Positions 36,609 through 46,148 are shown, counted from the stretch's first letter. The stretch: 64,000 nucleotides of DNA from Acidocella aromatica (GCF_014201825.1 NZ_JACHFJ010000012.1:1-64000), one strand, 5' to 3'. Translations and numbers: made by a program. Notes: generated by a model from the letters alone, not told the origin.

Positions 36609-37595
36609 TCAGGCGTCCAGGTTCTTCTTGGCGAAGTTATGGTGCGCCTCGATATAGCGCACCGTGCCGGATTTGGAGCGCATCACGATGGAATGCGTCA
36701 CCGCCCCATGGCCCACACGGCGCACGCCGTTCAGCATCGGGCCGGAGGTCACGCCCGTGGCGGCGAACATCACGTCGCCCTTGGCCATTTCCTCGATGCT
36801 GTAGATACGGTTCGGGTCGGTGATGCCCATGGTGCGCGCGCGCTCAATCTGCGCGTCATCCTCGAACAGCAGCTTGCCCTGCATCTGCCCACCGATGCAG
36901 CGCAGCGCCGCGGCGGAAAGCACGCCCTCGGGCGCGCCGCCGGAGCCGAGATACATGTCCACGCCCGTATTGGGCTGGCTGGCGGCAATCACGCCCGCCA
37001 CGTCACCATCGCCGATGAGCATGATACGCGCCCCGGCTTCGCGGATCTTGGCGATCATCTCGGCATGGCGGTCACGGTCCAGCATGCAAACCATCAGCTC
37101 CTCAACCTCCAGCCCCTTGGCCAGAGCGAGGTTCCTGAGGTTCTCCTTCACCGGCGCGTCGAGCGAGACCACACCCTCCGGCAGCCCGCCGCCGACGGCG
37201 ATCTTCTCCATGTAGATATCCGGCGCGTGCAGGAAGTTGCCGCGCTCGGCCAGCGCCACGGTGGCGATGGAGTTCGCCCCGCCCTTGGCGGTGATGGAGG
37301 TGCCCTCCAGCGGGTCCACGGCGATATCCATCGCCGGGCCGCCGCAGCCCACTTTCTCGCCGATATAGAGCATCGGCGCCTCGTCCATCTCGCCCTCGCC
37401 AATCACCACCGTGCCGTCGATGGCCACGGTGTCGAAGGCCTTGCGCATGGCTTCCACGGCGGCGCCGTCGGCGTCGTTCTTCTTGCCGCGGCCGATCCAG
37501 CGCGCGGCGGCGATGGCGGCGGCCTCGGTCACGCGGACCAGCTCCAGCGCCAGGTTGCGGTCGGAAACTTCGCCGAGGCGGCGGGATTCAGGCAT
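36609..37595 (-). CDS. glpX: Class II fructose-1,6-bisphosphatase
   Basis: A 328-residue lithium-sensitive phosphatase of the GlpX family, hydrolysing fructose-1,6-bisphosphate (some members also sedoheptulose-1,7-bisphosphate) in gluconeogenesis. Motifs are I-G-E-G-E-M-D-E-A-P-M-L-Y-I-G-E (about 65-80), V-D-P-L-E-G-T (about 93-99) and G-S-G-G-A-P-E-G-V-L-S-A-A-A-L (about 221-235), the metal and phosphate sites. It follows hom by 11 bases in the same direction, so it belongs to the aminotransferase-hom-glpX run. Confidence 0.95.
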   Translation of the reverse strand: MPESRRLGEVSDRNLALELVRVTEAAAIAAARWIGRGKKNDADGAAVEAMRKAFDTVAIDGTVVIGEGEMDEAPMLYIGEKVGCGGPAMDIAVDPLEGTSITAKGGANSIATVALAERGNFLHAPDIYMEKIAVGGGLPEGVVSLDAPVKENLRNLALAKGLEVEELMVCMLDRDRHAEMIAKIREAGARIMLIGDGDVAGVIAASQPNTGVDMYLGSGGAPEGVLSAAALRCIGGQMQGKLLFEDDAQIERARTMGITDPNRIYSIEEMAKGDVMFAATGVTSGPMLNGVRRVGHGAVTHSIVMRSKSGTVRYIEAHHNFAKKNLDA

Positions 37596-37606
37596 GGGAT
37601 TCGTCC

Positions 37607-38896
37607 TTACTTGGGTTCGATACGGATCAGCGCCGGGGCTTCCAGCACGGATTCCAGCATGGAGATGCGGGCGAGCGCGGCGTTCACCGCGTCCTCCCTT
37701 GTCTCATGGGTCACCAGCACGATGGGCACGGCCTCGCCCGGCTTGCGCCCGTGCTGGAGCATGGATTCAAGCGAGATGCCGTGGTCGCGCAGAATGGCGG
37801 TGACATCCGCCAGCACACCCGGCTGGTCCACCACCATCAGGCGGAGGAAATAGGCGCTTGTGAGATGCGCCATCGGCACCACGCGGGCCTCGGCCAGCTT
37901 GCTCTGCGCCATGCCCCAGACCGGGATCTGGTTGCCACGGGCGATGTCGATGAGGTCAGCCACCACGGCGGAGGCCGTCGGCCCCTCGCCCGCGCCACGG
38001 CCTTGCAGGAACACCGGGCCGGAGAAATCGCCCTCCAGCAGCACGGCGTTGAACACGCCGTCCACAGTGGCGATGGGCTTGCTCACCGGCACCATGGCCG
38101 GATGCACGCGGAGCGAAATCCCCGCCTCGGTGCGCTCGGCGATGCCCAGCAGCTTTATGCGATAGCCCAGCTCCTGGGCAAAGACGATGTCCAGCGCGGA
38201 GATGCGGCGGATGCCCTCCACATGGAGCGAGGAAAAGTCGATCTTCTGCCCGAACGCCAGCCCCGCCAGGATGGCGAGCTTATGCGCGGCGTCCACGCCG
38301 TCGATATCGAAGGAGGGATCGGCCTCGGCGTAGCCCAGACGCTGGGCGTCGGCCAGCACGTCGCCGAAGTCGCGCTTCTCCTCGCGCATGATGGTAAGAA
38401 TGTAATTGCAGGTGCCGTTGAGGATACCGGCGACGCGGGACACGCGGTTCGCCGCCAGCCCCTCGCGCAGCACCTTGATCACGGGGATGCCACCGGCCAC
38501 CGCCGCCTCATAAGCCAGCGGCAGGGAGGCATCTTCCGCCGCCTGGGCCAGCGCCGTGCCGTGCAGGGCCAGCAGTGCCTTGTTGGCGGTCACCAGCGGG
38601 CGGCCTGCGGCCAGCGCCTTCTCGGCCAGGGCCTTGGCCGGGCCGTCCGACCCGCCGATCAACTCCACCACCACGTCCACATTCTCGTCCCAGGCCAGGG
38701 CCAGCGGGTCGTCGTGCCAGATCAGCCCGTCCAGCGAGACCCCACGGTCGCGGTTGCGGTCGCGGGCGGAAACGGCGGTCACGGTGATCGGCCGGCCGGC
38801 GCGGGCGGTGATTAGCTCCGCCTGCTGGGCCAGAAGCTTGACCACACCGGCACCAACGGTGCCCAGCCCGGCAATGCCGACGCGCAACGGTTTCAT
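37607..38896 (-). CDS. hom: Homoserine dehydrogenase
   Basis: A 429-residue NAD(P)-dependent enzyme reducing aspartate semialdehyde to homoserine for threonine and methionine. The Rossmann loop G-L-G-T-V-G-A-G-V is at about 10-18. The catalytic domain has G-I-L-N-G-T-C-N-Y-I-L-T (about 157-168), the K/D active residues in D-V-D/A-A-H-K-L-A-I-L-A, and a C-terminal ACT domain from about 345 (V-V-D-Q-P-G-V-L-A-D-V) for threonine feedback. Its ATG overlaps the stop of the aminotransferase gene (TAATG). Confidence 0.96.
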   Translation of the reverse strand: MKPLRVGIAGLGTVGAGVVKLLAQQAELITARAGRPITVTAVSARDRNRDRGVSLDGLIWHDDPLALAWDENVDVVVELIGGSDGPAKALAEKALAAGRPLVTANKALLALHGTALAQAAEDASLPLAYEAAVAGGIPVIKVLREGLAANRVSRVAGILNGTCNYILTIMREEKRDFGDVLADAQRLGYAEADPSFDIDGVDAAHKLAILAGLAFGQKIDFSSLHVEGIRRISALDIVFAQELGYRIKLLGIAERTEAGISLRVHPAMVPVSKPIATVDGVFNAVLLEGDFSGPVFLQGRGAGEGPTASAVVADLIDIARGNQIPVWGMAQSKLAEARVVPMAHLTSAYFLRLMVVDQPGVLADVTAILRDHGISLESMLQHGRKPGEAVPIVLVTHETREDAVNAALARISMLESVLEAPALIRIEPK

Positions 38897-40110
38897 TATT
38901 TGCTCTCCAGATCGTCTTCCGCCGGGGCGGCATTATCGGCCGCCAGGAAGGTGCGGATATTCCGCAGCGCCTGACGCAGCCGGTGGGTGTTCTCAACCAG
39001 GGCGATACGCACATGGCCGTCGCCATATTCGCCGAAGCCGACGCCCGGCGCCACGGCCACCTTGGCCTTGGCCATCAGCAGCTTGGAGAATTCCAGACTG
39101 CCAAGATGTCGGTAACGCTCGGGGATCGGCGCCCAGGCGAACATCGAGCCGTTGGGGGACGGCACATCCCACCCGGCCGCGTGCAGGCCCTTGATCAGCA
39201 CATCGCGCCGCTCGCGGTAGAGATTGCGCATTTCCTCGACGCAATCCTGCGGGCCATTCAGCGCCGCCGTGGCCGCCACCTGGATCGGCGTGAACGCGCC
39301 GTAGTCCAGATAAGACTTCATCCGCGCCAGCGCCTTCACAAGGCGCGGATTGCCCACGCCAAAACCCATGCGCCAGCCGGGCATGGAATAGGTCTTGGAC
39401 ATCGAGGTGAACTCGATGGCGATATCCTTCGCCCCTTCCACCTGCAGCACGGAAGGCGGCGGATTGCCGTCGAAGTAGATCTCCGCATAGGCGATGTCCG
39501 AGATGATGAAGATCTCGTTCTTCCTCGCCAGCGCCACCAGCTCCTTGTAGAAATCAAGGTCGGCCATGTAGGCGGTGGGGTTGCTGGGGAAGTTCACGAT
39601 CAGCGCGGTCGGCTTGGGCACGGAGTGGCGCACCGCTTGGTCGATGGCGCGCAGCATGTCCTCGCCCGGATGCGCCGGGATGGAGCGCACGGACGCTCCC
39701 GCGATGATGAAGCCGAACTGGTGGATCGGGTAGGACGGGTTTGGCACCAGAATGGTGTCGCCCGGCGAGGTGATGGCGGCGGCGAGGTTGGCGAGGCCTT
39801 CCTTGGAGCCGAGGGTCGCGATCACCTCGGTCTCCGGGTCCAGCTTCACGCCGAACCGGCGCTCGTAATACGCCGCCTGGGCGCGGCGCAGGCCGGGGAT
39901 GCCACGGCTGGTGGAATAGCGGTGGCTGCGCGGGTCCTGCACGGTTTCCACCAGCTTGGCCACGATGTGCGGCGGGGTGGGGCTGTCCGGGTTGCCCATG
40001 CCGAGGTCGATAATATCCTCAGCCGCGGCGCGCGCCTTGGCCTTGGCGGCATTCACCTCGGCGAAGACGTAAGGGGGCAGGCGGCGGATGCGATGAAATT
40101 CTTCGGACAT
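38896..40110 (-). CDS. PLP aminotransferase, AlaC/LL-DAP aminotransferase type
   Basis: A 404-residue fold-type I aminotransferase. It begins with R-I-R-R-L-P-P-Y-V-F and D-L-G-M-G-N-P-D-S-P-T-P. The PLP site has N-F-P-S-N-P-T-A (about 176-183), D-I-A-Y-A-E and the Schiff-base lysine in S-M-S-K-T-Y-S-M-P-G-W-R-M-G-F (about 235). Members next to hom in alphaproteobacteria are often named LL-diaminopimelate aminotransferase, but resemble E. coli AlaC (alanine/glutamate-pyruvate). The start at 40110 is the family N-terminus; the longer frame through upstream DNA is rejected. Coupling to hom suggests an amino-acid role near aspartate metabolism; specificity is uncertain. Confidence 0.88.
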   Translation of the reverse strand: MSEEFHRIRRLPPYVFAEVNAAKAKARAAAEDIIDLGMGNPDSPTPPHIVAKLVETVQDPRSHRYSTSRGIPGLRRAQAAYYERRFGVKLDPETEVIATLGSKEGLANLAAAITSPGDTILVPNPSYPIHQFGFIIAGASVRSIPAHPGEDMLRAIDQAVRHSVPKPTALIVNFPSNPTAYMADLDFYKELVALARKNEIFIISDIAYAEIYFDGNPPPSVLQVEGAKDIAIEFTSMSKTYSMPGWRMGFGVGNPRLVKALARMKSYLDYGAFTPIQVAATAALNGPQDCVEEMRNLYRERRDVLIKGLHAAGWDVPSPNGSMFAWAPIPERYRHLGSLEFSKLLMAKAKVAVAPGVGFGEYGDGHVRIALVENTHRLRQALRNIRTFLAADNAAPAEDDLESK

Positions 40111-40142
40111 TTTCAACTCGGACTCGGGTGGACGATGCAGGC

Positions 40143-40790
40143 TTAATATACCAATTGCGCGAAGCCGCCAGAACCTGACGCCTGGGCGGCGACGCGGATA
40201 TCGGCGGACGGCACGCCGTCGGCGGTCAGCGCGTCGGCGATGCGCCGGGCGCGGGAGAGGGCCAGGGGCAGGTTGCCCTCGCCGAACCCAACCACGCGGA
40301 CCTGCGCTCCGGCGCGCTTGGCGGCGAATGTCTTGAGCAGCTTGGCCTGCTCCGGCGGCAGCAAGGCCGAGCTTGGCCGGAAGGCCACGTCCTGCGGCGG
40401 GCCGGGCGGCTTGGGCGCGGGGGCGGGAGCAACCGGCGCGGGCGCCGCGGCGGCAGGCGGCGGGGCGGTGAGGCTCAGCCCCGGCACGCTGGGCACGGGC
40501 GGCGCGGCAGCGGGCAGGGTCAGCCCCGCCAGCGCGCCGGGCGAGGGCGCGGAAACGCCCGTATGCGCCTGGGCCGCGATGGCCTCCTGCGCCCCTGCCG
40601 GGGTGGCTTGGGTGGCGGCTGGCACATCGGCCAGGTTGGGATACGGCAAGTTTGCTCCGGGAGGGGCTTGCCGGTTCTGCGCAATCGCGCCACCTTCGAA
40701 ACTGTGATACAGGCCAACCGGCGCAGAACAGCCACAAAGAGAAAACGCCAAGACCACCGAGAATGCCGCTCCGCAACGCCGCCGTAACAT
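40143..40790 (-). CDS. Predicted lipoprotein with OmpA/MotB-like C-terminal part
   Basis: A 215-residue protein with a signal peptide and lipobox L-C-G-C (Cys at about 20), so outer- or inner-membrane anchored. A long Ala/Pro-rich spacer (about 45-125) follows. The last 80 residues resemble a reduced OmpA-type peptidoglycan-associated domain: V-A-F-R-P-S-S-A-L-L-P-P-E-Q-A-K...V-R-V-V-G-F-G-E...S-R-A-R-R-I-A-D-A-L. The classic N-x2-L-S-x2-R-A signature is degenerate, so peptidoglycan binding is possible, not certain. GGAGG stands before the ATG at 40790. It heads the aminotransferase-hom-glpX run and is divergent from phaC. Confidence 0.7.
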   Translation of the reverse strand: MLRRRCGAAFSVVLAFSLCGCSAPVGLYHSFEGGAIAQNRQAPPGANLPYPNLADVPAATQATPAGAQEAIAAQAHTGVSAPSPGALAGLTLPAAAPPVPSVPGLSLTAPPPAAAAPAPVAPAPAPKPPGPPQDVAFRPSSALLPPEQAKLLKTFAAKRAGAQVRVVGFGEGNLPLALSRARRIADALTADGVPSADIRVAAQASGSGGFAQLVY

Positions 40791-40873
40791 CAAACCCGCC
40801 TCCAGAATCTGCCGGCTTCTCCGGCCAGAGCCTGTTTGCCTGAGAACTGCCGCCACGGAAAGGATCGTCCAGT

Positions 40874-42673
40874 ATGTCGCAAGCCGAGTCGCCCAAGGAA
40901 CCCGATATCAAGCTGCCCGATGCCGAGCTGATCGGCCGCTCGATGGCCGATATCGCGGCGCGCAGCCAGCGCATCGTCACCGATTGGCTGAAGCGCCAGG
41001 CGAGCGAGGGCGTGGACATGGACCCGCTGAACGTGGGCAACGCCTTCATCGAGATGACCGCCAAACTGCTCTCCAACCCGGGGCATCTGGTCGAGGCGCA
41101 GTTCGGCCTGTGGCGGGACTACCTCACTCTTTGGCAGAACACCGCCCGGCGCATCTGGTCCGGCGAGGAACCGGCGCCGGTCATCGCCCATGACCCCAAG
41201 GACAAGCGCTTCGCCGACCCGGCCTGGAAGCAGAATGAGGTGTTCGACTTCATCAAGCAGTCCTATCTCCTCTCCGCGCGCTACATCAACGACGTGGTGA
41301 CCCACGTGGACGGGCTGGAGCCCAAGACCGCGCAGAAGGTGGATTTCTACGCCCGCCAGTTCATCAACGCCCTCAGCCCCAGCAATTTCGCCCTCACCAA
41401 CCCCGAGGTGCTGCGCAAAACCCGCGAGACCGGCGGCGAGAATCTGGTGAAGGGCCTGAGCAATCTGCTGGCGGACCTGGAGCATGGGCGCGGCAATCTG
41501 CGCATCAAGATGACCGATACGGACGCCTTCAAGGTCGGCGAAAACATCGCCGTCTCCGAGGGCAAGGTGATCTACCAGAACGAGTTGATGCAGCTCATCC
41601 AGTACAGCCCGGCGACCGAAAACGTGTACGCCCGCCCGGTGCTGATCCTGCCGCCCTGGATCAACAAATTCTACATCCTAGATCTGCGGCCCAAGAACTC
41701 CTGGGTGCGCTACCTCGTCTCCCAGGGGCACACGGTGTTCATGGTGAGCTGGGTCAACCCGGATGAGAACCTCGCCTCGAAGAATTTCGACGACTACATG
41801 GTCGAGGGCGTGTTCGCCGCGCTGGAGGCCATCGAGAAGGCGACCGGCCAGCGCGAGGTGAATGCCATCGGCTACTGCCTGGGCGGCACGCTGCTGGCCT
41901 CCACGTTGGGCTACATGGCGGCCAAAGGCGATGACCGCATCAAATCCGCCACCTTCTTCGTCACGCTCACGGATTTCACCGATTCCGGGGAGCTGGGCGT
42001 GTTCATCGATGAGGAACAGCTGAGCGCGCTGGAGGAGAGGATGCACCGGCGCGGCTTCCTCGAAGGCACGGACATGGCCACCACCTTCAACATGCTCCGC
42101 GCCAACGACCTCATCTGGAGCTTCGTCGTCAACAACTACCTGCTGGGCCAGGAGCCCTTCCCGTTCGACCTGCTGTACTGGAACTCGGACGCCACGCGCA
42201 TGCCGCCCGCCATGCACAGCTTCTACCTGCGCAACATGTACCAGAAGAACCTGCTGGCCCAGCCAGGCGGGATCACGATGAAGGGCGTGCCCATCGACCT
42301 GCGCCAGGTGAAAATCCCCTGCTACTTCCTCTCCTGCCGCGAGGACCATATCGCCCCCTGGACCAGCACCTATAAGGGCGCGAAGAATTTCGGCGGGCCG
42401 GTGCGCTTCGTGCTCGCGGCTTCAGGGCATATCGCCGGGGTGATCAACCCGCCTGGCGGTAAGTACAACCATTTCATCAACACCGAGATGCCGGAAACCC
42501 CCGAGCAATGGTTCGAGGGCGCGACCGAGGTGGCGGGCTCCTGGTGGCTGGACTGGCAGCGCTGGGCCACGGGCTTCGACGCCACGCAGGTTCCCGCCCG
42601 CATCCCCGGCAAGGCGCGGGGGATCAAGATGATCGAAGACGCGCCTGGATCTTATGTAAAGGTAAGAATCTAA
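40874..42673 (+). CDS. phaC: Class I poly(3-hydroxyalkanoate) synthase
   Basis: A 599-residue polymerase joining 3-hydroxyacyl-CoA into storage polyester. It has the PhaC N-terminal domain followed by an alpha/beta-hydrolase domain with the lipase-like box G-Y-C-L-G-G-T, nucleophile Cys335. Downstream P-x-D-L...W-N-S-D and the C-terminal A-S-G-H-I-A-G-V-I-N motif provide the catalytic Asp and His. Size fits class I synthases that work alone, without PhaE or PhaR. No phaA, phaB or phasin gene is adjacent, which is common when the operon is split. It is divergent from the lipoprotein gene. Confidence 0.96.
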   Translation: MSQAESPKEPDIKLPDAELIGRSMADIAARSQRIVTDWLKRQASEGVDMDPLNVGNAFIEMTAKLLSNPGHLVEAQFGLWRDYLTLWQNTARRIWSGEEPAPVIAHDPKDKRFADPAWKQNEVFDFIKQSYLLSARYINDVVTHVDGLEPKTAQKVDFYARQFINALSPSNFALTNPEVLRKTRETGGENLVKGLSNLLADLEHGRGNLRIKMTDTDAFKVGENIAVSEGKVIYQNELMQLIQYSPATENVYARPVLILPPWINKFYILDLRPKNSWVRYLVSQGHTVFMVSWVNPDENLASKNFDDYMVEGVFAALEAIEKATGQREVNAIGYCLGGTLLASTLGYMAAKGDDRIKSATFFVTLTDFTDSGELGVFIDEEQLSALEERMHRRGFLEGTDMATTFNMLRANDLIWSFVVNNYLLGQEPFPFDLLYWNSDATRMPPAMHSFYLRNMYQKNLLAQPGGITMKGVPIDLRQVKIPCYFLSCREDHIAPWTSTYKGAKNFGGPVRFVLAASGHIAGVINPPGGKYNHFINTEMPETPEQWFEGATEVAGSWWLDWQRWATGFDATQVPARIPGKARGIKMIEDAPGSYVKVRI

Positions 42674-42781
42674 CTCTTGGCGCCATCGGGCGTTCAGGCT
42701 TAATCCTCCTCGCTTTCTGGTTGAGTTTGTACGCTCGGAGTTTCGTCATGCACGGCTTTCATACCCTCACCCCGGCCCAGC

Positions 42782-44047
42782 ATGCGGGCTGAGCGCCCGC
42801 GCCAGATCGCGCTGGCGGCGGCACTGCTGGTGCCGCTGGGGCTGCTGCATGCCTTCGTGCTGGCGGAAATCGGCATCGGCGCGGTCGATGTGCTCTTCCT
42901 CGCCGAATGCGCCCGGCGGCGGGACTTCGCCTGGATGCGCCAAGGCTGGGTGGTACTGGCCCTGCTCTGGTGGGGCTGGCTGCTGCTGTGCTCCACGCCG
43001 CTGCCGCTCGCCGGGTTCGGCGTGGCGGGCTGGGGCAATGGGTTTGTGCAGGCTTTCGTCATCATCCGCCTGCTGCTGTTCACCGCCGCGCTGCAAAACT
43101 GGGTGCTGACCACACAAGGCGCCCAGCGCGCCGCCTGGTGGGCGCTGGCGCTCTGCGCGGCGTGGATCGGGCTGGAGAGCTGGCAGCAATATCTCACCGG
43201 GCGGAATATCTTCGGCGACCCGCGCTGGGCCGACGGCGCGCTCACCGGCCCGTTCTGGAAGCCCCGCGCCGGGGCGCTCTACATGCATCTGCTCTACCCC
43301 GCCTTGCTGCCGCCGGTGTTGGCCCTGCTCACCCGCCCCGGCCGCGCCGCGCGGCTGGGCGGCTTGGCCCTGGCGGTTTTGGGCGTGCTCACTTCGGTGC
43401 TCATCGGCCAGCGCATGGGGGTGGCGCTCACCGGCTTCGGCCTTGCCGTGGCGGCACTGTTCGTGCGGCAGTTGCGCGGCATCGCCATAGCCACCTTCGC
43501 CGTGGCGGCGCTGGCGGTGGCGCTCACGCCGGTCATCTCGCCGCCCACCTACGCCAAGCTGGTGCAGGAGACGGCGAAGAATCTCGACCACTTCCTGCTC
43601 AGCCCCTACGGCGAACTCTACACCCGCGCGGCCGCGATGACCCTGCAATCGCCCTGGCATGGCTGGGGCTATAACGGTTTCCGGACGGCCTGCTCCCTGC
43701 CGCGCTTCGATGGCGGCTTCCCCTCCCTCGGCATTGCGCCCACCCAGCTTGGGCTGGGGGCGTGCAACCTGCACCCGCATAACTACTACATGCAGGCCCT
43801 CACCGATTCCGGCTTCCCCGGCCTGCTGCTCTTCGTGGCCATGGCCCTGAGCTGGCTGCGCGCTTTGGGCACGGGTCTGTGGCATCAGCCGGAGCCGCTG
43901 CGCCTCGGGCTGTTCATCGCCGTGCTCACCTATCTCTGGCCCATCGGCTCCACCGACGCTTTTCCCACCCTCTACATGCTGGGCTGGCTGTTCCTGCTGC
44001 TCGGCTTCGGTCTGGCGCTGGCGCCGGGCAGGACGCGGCATGGCTGA
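42782..44047 (+). CDS. O-antigen ligase-like (Wzy_C/WaaL) membrane protein
   Basis: A 421-residue polytopic protein with about ten to twelve membrane helices and one large periplasmic loop (about 210-330). That loop ends in H-P-H-N-Y-Y-M-Q-A-L-T-D-S-G-F-P-G-L-L-L-F, the Wzy_C/WaaL signature with its catalytic His/Arg region, and W-H-G-W-G-Y-N-G-F-R precedes it. Such proteins ligate undecaprenyl-linked glycans to lipid A-core or act as polymerases. The start has little support, since no clear ribosome site is visible, and the 108-base gap before it holds no gene. It overlaps the glycosyltransferase gene at 44040 by 8 bases, so both serve one surface-glycan pathway. Confidence 0.83.
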   Translation: MRAERPRQIALAAALLVPLGLLHAFVLAEIGIGAVDVLFLAECARRRDFAWMRQGWVVLALLWWGWLLLCSTPLPLAGFGVAGWGNGFVQAFVIIRLLLFTAALQNWVLTTQGAQRAAWWALALCAAWIGLESWQQYLTGRNIFGDPRWADGALTGPFWKPRAGALYMHLLYPALLPPVLALLTRPGRAARLGGLALAVLGVLTSVLIGQRMGVALTGFGLAVAALFVRQLRGIAIATFAVAALAVALTPVISPPTYAKLVQETAKNLDHFLLSPYGELYTRAAAMTLQSPWHGWGYNGFRTACSLPRFDGGFPSLGIAPTQLGLGACNLHPHNYYMQALTDSGFPGLLLFVAMALSWLRALGTGLWHQPEPLRLGLFIAVLTYLWPIGSTDAFPTLYMLGWLFLLLGFGLALAPGRTRHG

Positions 44048-45101
44048 ACCGCTCCGCACCGCCATCGTCCTGCCACGGGGCGAGACCTTCTCGCCGGAAG
44101 CGGCAGGCGCCATCGCCATGGTGGCACGGCGCTTCGCCCTGGCAGTGCCGGGCAGCGTGGTGCTTGGCCAGGGCGGGAGCAACCGCTTTCCGGGCATACC
44201 ATTCATCGAGGCGCGCGAGGCGTGGGCCATCATCCGGGCCTTGGCAACGCTGCGCCCGCAGGTCATCGACGTCCACCAGCGCCCCCGGCTGGCGCTGGCC
44301 CTCACCTATCTGTTCCCCCAGGCGCGGGTGCAGCTGTTCCTGCACAACGACCCGTTGACCATGCGCGGCCTGAAATCCGCCGCCGCCCGCGCCCTTGCCC
44401 TGGAGCGCATGCATCGCGTGGTCTGCGTTTCGGCCCATTTGCGGGACCGCTACGCCACCGGGCTGCGCCAGACACCGGAATTCCTGCACAACCCGCTCAC
44501 CCTGTCCGAACTGCCGCCCCCCTGCCCCAAGGAGCAACTGATCCTGTTCGTGGGGCGGGTCGTCGAGACCAAGGCGCCGGATGTCTTCATCGCCGCGTGC
44601 GCGGCCGCCTTGCCCCAGCTCCCAGGCTGGTCGGCCCGGATGATCGGCGGCGACCGCTTCGGCCCCGACAGCCCGGAAACCTGCTTCGTTGCCGCCATGC
44701 GCGCGGCAGCGGCGGTGGCAGGGGTGGAGTTCCGGGGCGTCCGCTCACACCACGAGGTGCTGGAGACCATGGCGCGCGCCGCCATCGTGGTGGTGCCGAG
44801 CCGGTGGGCGGAACCCTTTGGCCTCACGGCATTAGAGGCGCTGGCCAGTGGCGCCGCGCTGATCAGCACCGGCCAGGGCGGCCTGTGCGAGGTCTCGGGC
44901 GAGGCGGCGCTCTATGTCCCACCCAACGATCCCGCGGCCCTGACCAACGCGATCCTGCATCTGGCACGCGATGACGCCGCCCGCGCGGCGCTGAGCGAAG
45001 CCGGGCGGGCGAGAGCGAGCGGTTTCGACACGCCATTGCTCGCCGCCCAGCTCCAGGCCTTGCGGGGCGAGGCGGGATCGCTAAATCCTGTCTCCAAATA
45101 G
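44040..45101 (+). CDS. Family 4 glycosyltransferase
   Basis: A 353-residue GT-B glycosyltransferase. The N-terminal domain includes V-I-D-V-H-Q-R-P-R and L-F-L-H-N-D-P. The C-terminal domain has L-F-V-G-R-V-V-E-T-K-A-P-D-V-F (about 177-190) and V-V-P-S-R-W-A-E-P-F-G-L-T-A-L-E-A-L-A-S-G (about 250-270), the nucleotide-sugar site with its E-x7-E pattern. It probably builds LPS core or O-chain. Its start overlaps the WaaL-like gene and the CobW gene follows after 5 bases. Confidence 0.87.
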   Translation: MAEPLRTAIVLPRGETFSPEAAGAIAMVARRFALAVPGSVVLGQGGSNRFPGIPFIEAREAWAIIRALATLRPQVIDVHQRPRLALALTYLFPQARVQLFLHNDPLTMRGLKSAAARALALERMHRVVCVSAHLRDRYATGLRQTPEFLHNPLTLSELPPPCPKEQLILFVGRVVETKAPDVFIAACAAALPQLPGWSARMIGGDRFGPDSPETCFVAAMRAAAAVAGVEFRGVRSHHEVLETMARAAIVVVPSRWAEPFGLTALEALASGAALISTGQGGLCEVSGEAALYVPPNDPAALTNAILHLARDDAARAALSEAGRARASGFDTPLLAAQLQALRGEAGSLNPVSK

Positions 45102-45106
45102 TTCCA

Positions 45107-46078
45107 ATGGATAACTCAATGCCCGATCTGATTCCCGTCACCGTCCTCACCGGCTATCTTGGCGCCGGCAAGACCACCCTGCTCAACCACCTGCTCACCG
45201 GCACCCACGGCAAGAAATACGCCGTGGTGATCAACGAGTTCGGCGAGCTGGGGGTGGATAACGACCTCGTGGTGGATTCCGACGAGGAAGTGTTCGAGAT
45301 GAACAATGGTTGCATCTGCTGCACGGTGCGCGGCGACCTCATCCGCATCATCAGCGGGTTGATGAAGCGCGCCGGCAAGCTGGATGGCATCATCGTGGAG
45401 ACCACCGGCCTCGCCAACCCGGCCCCGGTGGCGCAGACTTTCTTCGTGGACGAGGACGTGAAGGCCAAGACGCGTCTGGACGCCATCGTGACCTTGGTGG
45501 ACGCCAAGCACTTCCTCACCCGGCTGGAAGACTCCCCCGAAGCCGCCGATCAGGTCGCCTTCGCGGATGTGATCGTGCTGAACAAGCTCGACCTCGCCAC
45601 GCCCGAGGAGGTCGCGGCGGTGGAGGCGAAGATCAAGTCGATCAACCCCTACGCCGTCATCCACAAGGCCACGCGCGGCGACATCCCCGCCGACCAGCTG
45701 CTGGGCCTGAACGCCTTCGACCTCAAGCGCGTGCTGGAGAACGTGCCGGACTTCCTGGAGGAAGACTCCCACACCCATAACGAGCACCTGACCAGCATCA
45801 GCCTCTCCACGGACAAAGAACTGGCCGCCGAGAAGTTCAACGCCTGGATCGGGCATATCCTGCAAACCCAGGGCCAGAACATCCTGCGCACCAAGGGCAT
45901 CCTGGCTTACAAAGGCGAGGACAAGCGCTTCGGCTTCCAGGCCGTGCACATGATCGCCGATGGCGATTTCCTCGCCCCTTGGAAGGACGGCGAGAAGCGC
46001 GTCAGCCGCATCGTGTTCATCGGGCGCGACCTCAACCGCCCGCAACTGCGGCGCGGGTTTGAGAGCTGCGCGGCTTAA
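45107..46078 (+). CDS. CobW/ZNG1-family metal-chaperone GTPase
   Basis: A 323-residue G3E-class GTPase. The P-loop G-Y-L-G-A-G-K-T-T-L-L-N is at about 16-27. The metal motif G-C-I-C-C-T-V-R-G-D at about 67-76 carries the CxCC ligands. Switch E-T-T-G-L-A-N-P, the guanine-specificity N-K-L-D and a CobW C-terminal domain (about 220-320) follow, with a short His-containing stretch (D-S-H-T-H-N-E-H) that may bind metal. The group delivers zinc or cobalt to client enzymes. No Zur site is obvious before it. Its start could also be the ATG at 45119. Confidence 0.9.
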   Translation: MDNSMPDLIPVTVLTGYLGAGKTTLLNHLLTGTHGKKYAVVINEFGELGVDNDLVVDSDEEVFEMNNGCICCTVRGDLIRIISGLMKRAGKLDGIIVETTGLANPAPVAQTFFVDEDVKAKTRLDAIVTLVDAKHFLTRLEDSPEAADQVAFADVIVLNKLDLATPEEVAAVEAKIKSINPYAVIHKATRGDIPADQLLGLNAFDLKRVLENVPDFLEEDSHTHNEHLTSISLSTDKELAAEKFNAWIGHILQTQGQNILRTKGILAYKGEDKRFGFQAVHMIADGDFLAPWKDGEKRVSRIVFIGRDLNRPQLRRGFESCAA

Positions 46079-46091
46079 GGGCCAAAAGCAA

Positions 46092-46121
46092 TGTGGGGGC
46101 TTTTTGGAAAAAGCCCCCACA
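46092..46121 (+). terminator. Long palindrome after the CobW gene
   Basis: A perfect 14-bp stem (TGTGGGGGCTTTTT / AAAAAGCCCCCACA) has only GG at its tip, starting 14 bases past the stop. Part of the T run is inside the stem, so it may act as a terminator in either direction or be a dispersed extragenic repeat. Confidence 0.6.
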
Positions 46122-46148
46122 CCCGCAAAAACTTCTATTCGTTTCCGC

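Noticed and set aside
42748..42792. Short leader peptide frame before the O-antigen-ligase-like gene
   Set aside because: Fourteen codons ending 11 bases into the next gene in another frame; no ribosome site or regulatory signature such as repeated codons.
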